A stretch of 5,681 nucleotides of DNA from Actinomycetes bacterium (GTDB taxonomy: Bacteria; Actinomycetota; Acidimicrobiia; Acidimicrobiales; Microtrichaceae): contig JAEZAI010000524.1 in NCBI GenBank assembly GCA_023427825.1, positions 1 through 5,681 of the forward strand, read 5' to 3'. The notes beneath the pieces are model-generated. The model searched no databases. It was given only the letters and a program-made list of their open reading frames with translations, and was not told where the DNA came from. Each line of letters opens with the position of its first letter. Positions within the stretch are counted from its first letter, which is position 1. A program made the translations under genes and the position numbers. Shown here piece after piece: positions 1 through 5,681 of the stretch.

Positions 1-40
1 GTTCCCGATTGCTGGGGTGTTCGCCCCAGGAATCGGGAAC
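1..40. repeat. Long inverted repeat / hairpin, possible terminator of an upstream gene
   Basis: Bases 1-10 are the exact reverse complement of 31-40. Inside them 12-17 (CTGGGG) pairs with 24-29 (CCCCAG), separated from the outer stem by one G/G mismatch (11 and 30), leaving a six-base loop at 18-23. That gives 16 base pairs in a 40-base element. No T-tract follows on the + strand. Such T-less GC-rich hairpins are common as factor-independent terminators or transcript ends in actinobacteria, so termination of a gene lying left of the window is the simplest reading. Because the stem starts at base 1, it may extend beyond the window. A repeated palindromic element or a protein binding site are alternatives. 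Confidence 0.6.
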
Positions 41-100
41 AGAGCTCGCTGCCGCGCCAGGAGGGCCGGGGCGGACTCCGGCCGGTCACGGCCCGGCCCC

Positions 101-107
101 TAGGGTG
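101..107 (+). promoter_or_regulatory. Possible -10 element or ribosome binding site before manB
   Basis: TAGGGT at 101-106 fits the actinobacterial -10 pattern TANNNT and ends seven bases before the ATG at 114. Transcription would then begin at or next to the start codon, giving a leaderless mRNA. The same bases (AGGGTG, 102-107) could instead act as a weak Shine-Dalgarno six bases before the ATG. No good -35 sequence is seen 16-19 bases upstream. The two readings cannot be separated from sequence alone. Confidence 0.3.
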
Positions 108-113
108 CGACCC

Positions 114-1487
114 ATGTCGGCCCTCGACGCCATCTTCAAGGCCTACGACGTCCGTGGGATCGTCCCCGACCAGCTCGATCCCGAGCTCGCCCGGGCGATC
201 GGGGTGGGCTTCGCCACCTTCGCCCGGGAGGAAGCGGCGGAGCGCGGCGGCCAGGTCACCAGGGTGCTGGTCGCCCGGGACATGCGCCCGTCGGGCGTGG
301 AGCTGACCGAGGCGTTCGGCGAGGGCGTCCGGTCCCAGGGCCTGGACGTGGTCGACCTCGGCCTCGGTTCCACGGACCTGCTCTACTTCGCCTCCGGCTC
401 GCTGGACGCCCCCGGCGCCATGTTCACCGCCTCGCACAACCCGGCGCAGTACAACGGCGCGAAGTTCTGCCTGGCCGGTGCTCGTCCCGTCGGCGAGGAC
501 ACCGGCCTGGGGCGCATCCGCGAGGTCGGCACCGCCTTCCTGGCCGGGCAGGTCGAGCCGGCCGGCGGCCACGGCTCGCTCAGCCACCAGGACGTGCTCG
601 ACGCGTTCGCCGACCACGTGCGGTCCTTCGTCGACGTGAGCGCGCTGCGCCCGCTCAAGGTCGTGGCCGACACGGCCAACGGCATGGGCGGCCTGGTCGT
701 CCCGGCCGTGTTCTCCACGCTGCCGTTCGACCTCGAGATCATGTACGGCGAGCTCGACGGCACGTTCCCGAACCACCCGGCGGACCCGATCCAGCCCGAG
801 AACACCGAGGACCTGCGGCGCCGCGTCGTCGAGGCCGGTGCGGACGTGGGGCTGGCCTTCGACGGCGACGCCGACCGCGTGTTCCTGGTGGACGAGCACG
901 GCGTCGGCCTGTCCGGCTCCACGACCACGGCGATCATCGCCGCCGGCATCCTGGACAAGCACCCGGGCGAGACGGTGATCCACAACCTGATCTGCTCCCG
1001 CACGGTGCCCGAGGTGGTCCGCGAGCACGGCGGCACGCCCGAGCGCACCCGGGTCGGTCACTCGTTCATCAAGCAGGTGATGGCCGAGACCGGTGCGATC
1101 TTCGGCGGCGAGCACTCGGCGCACTACTACTTCCGCGACAACTACCGGGCGGACTCCGGGCTGATCGCCGCGCTGGTCGTGCTCGAGCAGCTGTCGGTGT
1201 CCGGCAAGTCGCTGTCCGAGCTGCGGGCGCCGTTCGAGCGCTACGCGGACTCGGGCGAGATCAACACGCGGGTCGACGACCCGGCCGCGGTGATCGAGCG
1301 CGTCGCCGAGCACTTCGCGGCGTTGCCCCAGGACCGGCTCGACGGCCTGACCGTCGACGGCGGCGACTGGTGGTTCAACCTGCGCCCGTCCAACACCGAG
1401 CCGCTGCTGCGGCTGAACCTCGAGGCACCCGACGCGGACCAGTGCGCCAAGCGCGTGGAAGAGGTCCGCGGCGTGATGACCGCCTGA
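114..1487 (+). CDS. manB: Phosphomannomutase/phosphoglucomutase (ManB), alpha-D-phosphohexomutase family
   Basis: Predicted cytosolic enzyme of 457 residues interconverting mannose-6-phosphate and mannose-1-phosphate (often also the glucose phosphates) through a phosphoserine, feeding GDP-mannose synthesis. All family signatures are present in order: YDVRG near the N-terminus (11-15), the phosphoserine loop TASHNP (105-110, active serine 107), the magnesium loop DGDADR (250-255), the sugar-specificity loop GEHSAH (332-337) and the C-terminal phosphate-binding RPSNTEP (424-430). Length is normal for the family and no signature is missing. The frame is open back to a TTG at base 9, but that extension runs through the hairpin at 1-40, is Pro/Gly/Ala-rich and precedes the usual family N-terminus, so the ATG at 114 is chosen. 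It is first in a tight cluster with a Trm112-like gene and a SIS isomerase, which supports a mannose role over a purely glucose one. Substrate preference is not readable from sequence. Confidence 0.93.
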   Translation: MSALDAIFKAYDVRGIVPDQLDPELARAIGVGFATFAREEAAERGGQVTRVLVARDMRPSGVELTEAFGEGVRSQGLDVVDLGLGSTDLLYFASGSLDAPGAMFTASHNPAQYNGAKFCLAGARPVGEDTGLGRIREVGTAFLAGQVEPAGGHGSLSHQDVLDAFADHVRSFVDVSALRPLKVVADTANGMGGLVVPAVFSTLPFDLEIMYGELDGTFPNHPADPIQPENTEDLRRRVVEAGADVGLAFDGDADRVFLVDEHGVGLSGSTTTAIIAAGILDKHPGETVIHNLICSRTVPEVVREHGGTPERTRVGHSFIKQVMAETGAIFGGEHSAHYYFRDNYRADSGLIAALVVLEQLSVSGKSLSELRAPFERYADSGEINTRVDDPAAVIERVAEHFAALPQDRLDGLTVDGGDWWFNLRPSNTEPLLRLNLEAPDADQCAKRVEEVRGVMTA

Positions 1488-1491
1488 GCCC

Positions 1492-1497
1492 AGGAGG
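1492..1497 (+). promoter_or_regulatory. Strong Shine-Dalgarno of the Trm112-like gene
   Basis: AGGAGG is a full match to the anti-Shine-Dalgarno core and lies nine bases before the ATG at 1507, starting five bases after the manB stop. It is the best ribosome binding site in the window and fixes the start of this short gene, suggesting that it is translated independently of manB. Confidence 0.8.
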
Positions 1498-1506
1498 CAC
1501 CCGATC

Positions 1507-1755
1507 ATGACGACCGACCAGACACTCGACCCGCGACTGCTCGAGATCCTCGCCTGCCCCGAGGACAAGGGCCCGCTGCTCTACTTCGCCGACGAGCAGG
1601 TGCTCTACAACGACCGCCTGCACCGCAAGTACGAGGTGCGCGACGGCATCCCGGTCATGCTCATCGACGAGGCCACGTCCGTGGACGACGCGGAGCACGA
1701 GCGGCTCATGGCCAAGGCGGCCGCCGACGGCATCGAGCCGACCTTCGACGCGTGA
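1507..1755 (+). CDS. Trm112/UPF0434-family small protein
   Basis: Predicted 82-residue soluble protein. The N-terminal LLEILACPEDKGPL (residues 11-24), the tyrosine-rich middle and DGIPVML followed by DEA (46-56) match the Trm112p-like family. Eukaryotic and archaeal Trm112 activates several SAM-dependent methyltransferases as a small zinc-binding partner; bacterial members are poorly characterised. The usual CPxC metal knuckle is incomplete here: Cys17-Pro-Glu-Asp replaces the second cysteine, and Cys17 is the only cysteine in the protein, so classical zinc binding is unlikely. A very strong Shine-Dalgarno, AGGAGG at 1492-1497, sits nine bases before the ATG. The gene lies 19 bases after manB and its TGA overlaps the next start, so it should be co-transcribed with both. 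The family assignment is firm; the partner is unknown. A chaperone or regulatory subunit for a methyltransferase or for the neighbouring sugar enzymes is inference. Confidence 0.85.
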   Translation: MTTDQTLDPRLLEILACPEDKGPLLYFADEQVLYNDRLHRKYEVRDGIPVMLIDEATSVDDAEHERLMAKAAADGIEPTFDA

Positions 1756-2807
1756 GTCCCGAGCTCGTGGGAACGGACACGGCGGTGCTCGACACGCTCG
1801 GCATGTTCGAGGTCGCGCTGGGATTGCCGGAGCAGCTGGCCACGGCGCGGGACGCGGCGCTGGCGGTCGGGGGCCTGCCATCCGCCGAGGGCGTGACCTC
1901 GGGCGCGATCCTGGGCATGGGCGGCAGCGGCAGCGGCGGCGACGTCTGCGCCGCCGTGGCCGGACCGGCCTGCCCGGTGCCGATCGTGGTGTCCAAGCAC
2001 TACGAGTGCCCGGGCTTCGTCGGTCCCGACACGCTCGTGTTCGCGGTGTCGTTCTCCGGCAACACCGAGGAGACCGTCGCCGCGCTGACCGCGGCGCGCG
2101 ACGCCGGCGCCCGACTCGTGGTGGTGGCGGCCGGCGGCGAGCTCGCCCGCCTGGCGGGGGAGTGGGGTGTCCCGCTGCTCCCCGTCGACGCGACCATCCC
2201 CATGCCGCGTGCCGGGATCGGCGCGGTCTCGATCCCGCTGCTGGTGGCGCTCGAGCGGATCGGCCTGGTCGAGGGCCTGTCAGCCCAGATCGATGCGGCG
2301 ATCGCCCAGCTGCAGGTCCGGCGGGAGGAGCTGCGCGCGCCGGGCAACCCGGCCGAGCGTCTGGCCGAGCGCATCGGCCGCACGCTGCCGCTCGTGTACG
2401 GCGGCGGCCCGCTCGGCGAGGTCGCTGCGTGGCGGTGGAAGGGCCAGTTCAACGAGAACCCCAAGGTCCCGTCCTGGTCGAACCGCATCCCCGAGCTGAC
2501 CCACAACGAGCTCGCCGGGTGGGCGCAGCACGGCGACGTGACCCGGCAGGTGTTCACGTTGCTGTTCCTGCGCCACGACTTCGAGCACCCCAACGTGAGT
2601 CGGCGGTTCGACTTCGTCGCCACGGCGTGCGACGAGGTGGTGGCCGACATCCACACCGTGCAGGCCCAGGGCGACGGTCCGCTCGCGCAGCTGATGGACC
2701 TGGTGATGCAGGGCGACTTCGTCACGCTGCACCTGGCGGTGCAGTCGGGCGTGGACCCCGGCCCGATCGCGGTGCTCGACGACCTCAAGAACTGGCTCCG
2801 GGCCTAG
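1752..2807 (+). CDS. SIS-domain phosphoglucose/phosphomannose isomerase (bifunctional PGI/PMI family)
   Basis: Predicted 351-residue cytosolic isomerase interconverting fructose-6-phosphate with mannose-6-phosphate and/or glucose-6-phosphate, immediately upstream of ManB in the mannose pathway. The N-terminal SIS domain has the glycine/serine loop GMGGSGSGGD (55-64) and the phosphate-binding SFSGNTEET (100-108); PMPRAG (151-156) supplies Arg153. The C-terminal PMI/PGI domain carries NENPK (234-238) and LTHNELAGW (249-257), and the protein ends in DDLKNWL. By motif and spacing, Arg153, Glu235, His251 and Lys346 look equivalent to the catalytic Arg, Glu, His and Lys of the Pyrobaculum aerophilum PGI/PMI; that mapping is from memory. 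Translation starts at GTG 1752, overlapping the previous TGA by four bases (GTGA), with no clear Shine-Dalgarno, so translational coupling is likely; an internal ATG at 1803 would be the fallback. Actinobacterial relatives are often annotated manA-like or as hypothetical SIS proteins, so no symbol is given. Which isomerase activity dominates is not decided. Confidence 0.85.
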   Translation: MSPELVGTDTAVLDTLGMFEVALGLPEQLATARDAALAVGGLPSAEGVTSGAILGMGGSGSGGDVCAAVAGPACPVPIVVSKHYECPGFVGPDTLVFAVSFSGNTEETVAALTAARDAGARLVVVAAGGELARLAGEWGVPLLPVDATIPMPRAGIGAVSIPLLVALERIGLVEGLSAQIDAAIAQLQVRREELRAPGNPAERLAERIGRTLPLVYGGGPLGEVAAWRWKGQFNENPKVPSWSNRIPELTHNELAGWAQHGDVTRQVFTLLFLRHDFEHPNVSRRFDFVATACDEVVADIHTVQAQGDGPLAQLMDLVMQGDFVTLHLAVQSGVDPGPIAVLDDLKNWLRA

Positions 2808-2823
2808 CCGCCCGGGAAGTCGG

Positions 2824-3798
2824 ATGGACGCCCGGGAGCTCGGTCCGTCGAGCACCACCGCCGACGTGCTCGACGGCGTGTCGCTGGAAGGGCGCACGGC
2901 GGTCGTCACCGGCGCGTCCGGCGGGCTCGGGCTGGAGACCGCCCGTGCGCTCGCCTCGGTCGGCGCGACGGTCGTCATGGCCGCCCGCGACGACCAGAAG
3001 CTGCAGGCCGGGCTCCGGGCGGTGCACGAGGCGGTGCCGGGAGCGACGCTCGATCCGGTGCTGGTCGACCTGGCCGACCTCGCCTCGGTGCGCGCCGCCG
3101 CGACGGCGATCGCGTCGAGGCATCCGGCGATCGACCTGCTCGTCGACAACGCCGGCGTGATGGCGTGCCCGCTCGGCCGCACGGCCGACGGCTTCGAGCT
3201 GCAGTTCGGCACCAACCACCTGGGCCACTTCGTGTTCACGACGATGCTCCACGACCCGCTGGCCGCGGCGGCCGCCGAGCGCGGCTCGGCGCGCGTGGTG
3301 GTGCTGAGCTCCGGCGGGCACCGGCTGAGCGACATCCGCTGGGACGACCCCAACTACGAGCGGGCCGACGAGTACTTCAACTGGGACGCCTACGGGCAGG
3401 CCAAGACCGCGAACGCGCTGTTCGCCCTGGAGCTCGACCGTCGCTGGTCGTCCGAGGGCATCCACGCCTTCGCGGTGCACCCCGGCATGATCGTCACCGA
3501 CCTGGGCCGTCACCTGCGTCAGGCGGACCTGGAGTTCATGGCGTCGATCCGCCGCACGGACGACCATGCGGGGGACGGTGGCGGGCTCTCGTTCAAGACC
3601 GTGGAACAGGGCGCGGCCACCTCGGTGTGGGCCGCCACGGCGCCGGAGCTCGACGACCACGGCGGCGCCTACCTCGAGGACTGCGACGGCGCCGCGGCGG
3701 TCGACGACCCCGCCGCCACCCACGGGGGGCGGTCCTGGGCTCGTGACCCCGAGGCCGCGGCCCGGCTCTGGGACCTGTCGGAGCGGCTGGTCGGCTGA
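2824..3798 (+). CDS. Short-chain dehydrogenase/reductase, retinol dehydrogenase/WWOX-like
   Basis: Predicted 324-residue NAD(P)-dependent oxidoreductase of the classical SDR fold. Visible motifs are the cofactor loop TGASGGLG (29-36), NNAG-type DNAG (108-111), the structural/catalytic Asn131 in NHLGHF, catalytic serine in LSSGGH (162-163), the YxxxK pair Tyr190/Lys194, and HPGMIVTDL (219-227) after the active site. Arg55 just after the second beta strand, in AARD, suggests NADP(H) preference, as in retinol dehydrogenase-like SDRs. All catalytic residues are intact. The N-terminal ~20 residues precede the Rossmann core and the C-terminus is rich in Asp/Ala, both normal variation. GGGAAG at 2814-2819, four bases before the ATG, is a reasonable ribosome binding site. 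The gene starts 16 bases after the isomerase and probably shares its transcript. Substrate is unknown: this subgroup is broad and the neighbouring mannose and methionine-cycle genes do not predict one. Confidence 0.9.
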   Translation: MDARELGPSSTTADVLDGVSLEGRTAVVTGASGGLGLETARALASVGATVVMAARDDQKLQAGLRAVHEAVPGATLDPVLVDLADLASVRAAATAIASRHPAIDLLVDNAGVMACPLGRTADGFELQFGTNHLGHFVFTTMLHDPLAAAAAERGSARVVVLSSGGHRLSDIRWDDPNYERADEYFNWDAYGQAKTANALFALELDRRWSSEGIHAFAVHPGMIVTDLGRHLRQADLEFMASIRRTDDHAGDGGGLSFKTVEQGAATSVWAATAPELDDHGGAYLEDCDGAAAVDDPAATHGGRSWARDPEAAARLWDLSERLVG

Positions 3799-3806
3799 GC
3801 GCCGGA

Positions 3807-3830
3807 CGCCGCCGACACGCCGCCGACACG
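3807..3830. repeat. Short tandem repeat, 11-base unit
   Basis: CGCCGCCGACA occurs twice back to back (3807-3817, 3818-3828) and begins a third time with CG, right after the SDR stop codon. The second copy can pair with CGGCGG at 3838-3843 to form a six-base-pair stem (3820-3825 with 3838-3843), which might mark the end of the upstream transcript. There is no T-tract. This may be chance in GC-rich DNA. Confidence 0.4.
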
Positions 3831-3870
3831 TCGTCGACGGCGGGCAGACCCTGGGCAGCCCCCACGTCCG

Positions 3871-3904
3871 TGGACCAGGTCGAGAGGGGCCCAGGTACTA
3901 GCCT
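3871..3904 (+). promoter_or_regulatory. Candidate promoter of ahcY
   Basis: TAGCCT at 3899-3904 (or the overlapping TACTAG at 3896-3901) fits the TANNNT -10 of actinobacterial housekeeping sigma factors, inside a GGTACTAGCCT context. The best -35 candidates are poor: TGGACC at 3871-3876 gives a 19-base spacer to TACTAG, and GGTCGA at 3878-3883 a 15-base spacer to TAGCCT. A start near 3910 would leave a leader of roughly 100 bases. A 5-base inverted repeat, CCACG/CGTGG (3862-3866, 3869-3873), overlaps the -35 area and could be an operator, though it is short. Confidence 0.35.
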
Positions 3905-3940
3905 CTGACGCGCCAGGGCTGACCTGTACCCGGCGTCAGA
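3904..3940 (+). promoter_or_regulatory. Two-part stem-loop in the presumed ahcY leader
   Basis: TCTGACGC at 3904-3911 is the exact reverse complement of GCGTCAGA at 3933-3940. Inside, CAGG (3914-3917) pairs with CCTG (3923-3926) around a GCTGA loop, with unpaired bases GC on the left and TACCCG on the right. The outer stem is only moderately GC-rich compared with random local sequence, which makes chance less likely. It lies between the candidate -10 and the ahcY start. It does not match the SAH riboswitch core as I remember it. A regulatory leader, an mRNA-stabilising 5' stem or a DNA operator are possible. Confidence 0.35.
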
Positions 3941-3982
3941 CGACCCCAGCCCACGCTCGAACATCCACACCCCCAATCTCGT

Positions 3983-3997
3983 CGCGCCCCGGGCGCG
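3983..3997. repeat. GC palindrome just before the ahcY ribosome binding site
   Basis: CGCGCCC (3983-3989) and GGGCGCG (3991-3997) are inverted around C3990. As RNA they give a six-base-pair stem with a three-base loop ending five bases before the GGAG at 4003. It could limit ribosome access or simply reflect high GC content. Confidence 0.35.
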
Positions 3998-4002
3998 GCA
4001 CT

Positions 4003-4006
4003 GGAG
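4003..4006 (+). promoter_or_regulatory. Shine-Dalgarno of ahcY
   Basis: GGAG lies six bases before the ATG at 4013, an optimal spacing, and supports this start. The encoded N-terminus beginning [14 protein letters not shown] is typical of the family. Confidence 0.75.
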
Positions 4007-4012
4007 ATCACC

Positions 4013-5464
<1,452 letters not shown>

Positions 5465-5484
5465 CCGCAGCGCCGGCGCTGCGG
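5465..5484. repeat. Perfect 20-base palindrome directly after the ahcY stop
   Basis: CCGCAGCGCC is followed immediately by its reverse complement GGCGCTGCGG, starting at the first base after the TGA. As RNA it gives an eight-base-pair stem with a CCGG loop. It is the first of two hairpins after ahcY and may protect the mRNA 3' end or assist termination. Confidence 0.6.
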
Positions 5485-5509
5485 CACCCGGCCGACACCC
5501 ATCTCCGAC

Positions 5510-5538
5510 CTCGCCCCCGGCCCGGTGCCGGGGGCGAG
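5510..5538 (+). terminator. Strong hairpin terminator after ahcY
   Basis: CTCGCCCCCGGC (5510-5521) pairs perfectly over 12 bases with GCCGGGGGCGAG (5527-5538) around the five-base loop CCGGT. It begins 46 bases after the ahcY stop. No T-tract follows, which is usual for many actinobacterial terminators. The structure is symmetrical and could act for either strand. Confidence 0.7.
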
Positions 5539-5598
5539 TCGCGCGCGTCGGCGGACGGATCCGACGGAGTCCTCAACGTCGGCGCCAAGGCGACCGAT

Positions 5599-5681
5599 GT
5601 GCTCCCGATGGATGTGGCGGGGCAACGGGTCCACGACGGCACGTGGGCCCCGCACGTCGGGTCATCGGCATGGGTCTCGTC
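5599..5681 (+). CDS. Possible start of a partial gene cut by the window end
   Basis: The frame with codons starting at 5599 (GTG) and 5608 (ATG) stays open to the window end, giving about 27 residues beginning VLPMDVAGQRVHDG. AAGG at 5587-5590 is a possible ribosome binding site eight bases before the GTG. Over about 5548-5681, A/T bases fall mostly in second positions of this frame (20), less in first (13) and least in third (7), the order expected of coding high-GC DNA and not matched by the reverse strand. The same bias continues upstream of the GTG, where no start codon is seen in this frame after the hairpin at 5510-5538, so the start is uncertain or the stretch is a decayed gene. The peptide is not recognised. 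Confidence 0.25.
   Translation, partial: MLPMDVAGQRVHDGTWAPHVGSSAWVS

Larger units (their letters stand above)
3799..4012 (+). other. 214-base intergenic region: end of the mannose/SDR unit and leader of ahcY
   Basis: No convincing gene is present on either strand. In order it holds an 11-base tandem repeat with a possible weak stem (3807-3843), a short inverted repeat CCACG-TC-CGTGG (3862-3873), a possible promoter (TACTAG/TAGCCT around 3896-3904), an imperfect stem-loop (3904-3940), a less GC-rich unstructured stretch (about 3941-3980), a compact GC palindrome (3983-3997) and the ahcY ribosome binding site (4003-4006). The size and content fit an independently transcribed ahcY with a leader of about 100 bases. 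Confidence 0.6.

Noticed and set aside
35..80. GGGAAC at 35-40 as an ECF-sigma -35 element.
   Set aside because: It is one arm of the hairpin and no matching -10 is found at 16-18 bases.
9..113. Upstream extension of manB to a TTG at base 9.
   Set aside because: It runs through the 1-40 hairpin, encodes Gly/Pro/Ala-rich sequence without family similarity, and the ATG at 114 gives the standard length and N-terminus.
2006..3160. A 384-codon + strand frame overlapping the isomerase and the SDR.
   Set aside because: The product is Arg/Ala/Gly/Pro-rich low-complexity sequence, in another frame of two genes whose products have intact catalytic motifs.
2280..3723. Two long - strand frames (2280-3353 and 2785-3723) opposite the isomerase and SDR.
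   Set aside because: Both are compositionally biased shadows; neither shows a domain, and both overlap well-supported genes.
3880..4012. SAH riboswitch before ahcY.
   Set aside because: The characteristic conserved core as I remember it is not visible, and the stem lengths do not fit. A covariance search would settle it.

Overview
The window is high-GC DNA (roughly 70% G+C by eye) with coding sequence strongly biased to G/C in third codon positions. All convincing genes lie on the + strand. The composition, a GTG start, a 4-base stop/start overlap and the gene set (manB, a Trm112-like small protein, a SIS-domain sugar-phosphate isomerase and ahcY/sahH close together) point to an actinobacterium. 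From memory, related neighbourhoods occur in Mycobacterium (manB, SIS protein, manA, sahH) and Streptomyces (manB, Trm112-like, SIS/manA, sahH). Genus cannot be fixed from this window.

Layout. Bases 1-113 are upstream DNA with a long near-perfect hairpin at 1-40 and a possible -10 element at 101-106 just before manB. Bases 114-2807 hold a compact unit: manB (phosphomannomutase/phosphoglucomutase family), a Trm112/UPF0434-like small protein 19 bases later, and a bifunctional PGI/PMI-type isomerase whose GTG start overlaps the preceding stop. A short-chain dehydrogenase/reductase follows after 16 bases (2824-3798) and is probably co-transcribed. Bases 3799-4012 are non-coding: a short tandem repeat, a possible promoter, and an imperfect two-part stem-loop in the presumed leader of ahcY. 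ahcY (S-adenosylhomocysteinase) fills 4013-5464 and is followed by two strong hairpins, the second looking like a terminator. The last ~140 bases contain no complete gene, but one + strand frame shows the base-composition pattern of coding DNA and may be the start of a gene cut by the window edge.

How the genes fit together. The isomerase and ManB would convert fructose-6-phosphate to mannose-6-phosphate and then to mannose-1-phosphate, feeding GDP-mannose for mannosylated glycans and lipoglycans. AhcY removes S-adenosylhomocysteine, the inhibitory by-product of methyltransferases, and returns homocysteine to the methionine cycle. The Trm112-like protein belongs to a family known for partnering SAM-dependent methyltransferases, the only hint of a link between the two halves. 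The SDR has no evident place in either pathway. Overall this is a largely conventional housekeeping region. I found no convincing new system; the points most worth a second look are the ahcY leader, the Trm112-like protein with one remaining motif cysteine, the hairpin at 1-40 and the possible coding frame at the right edge.
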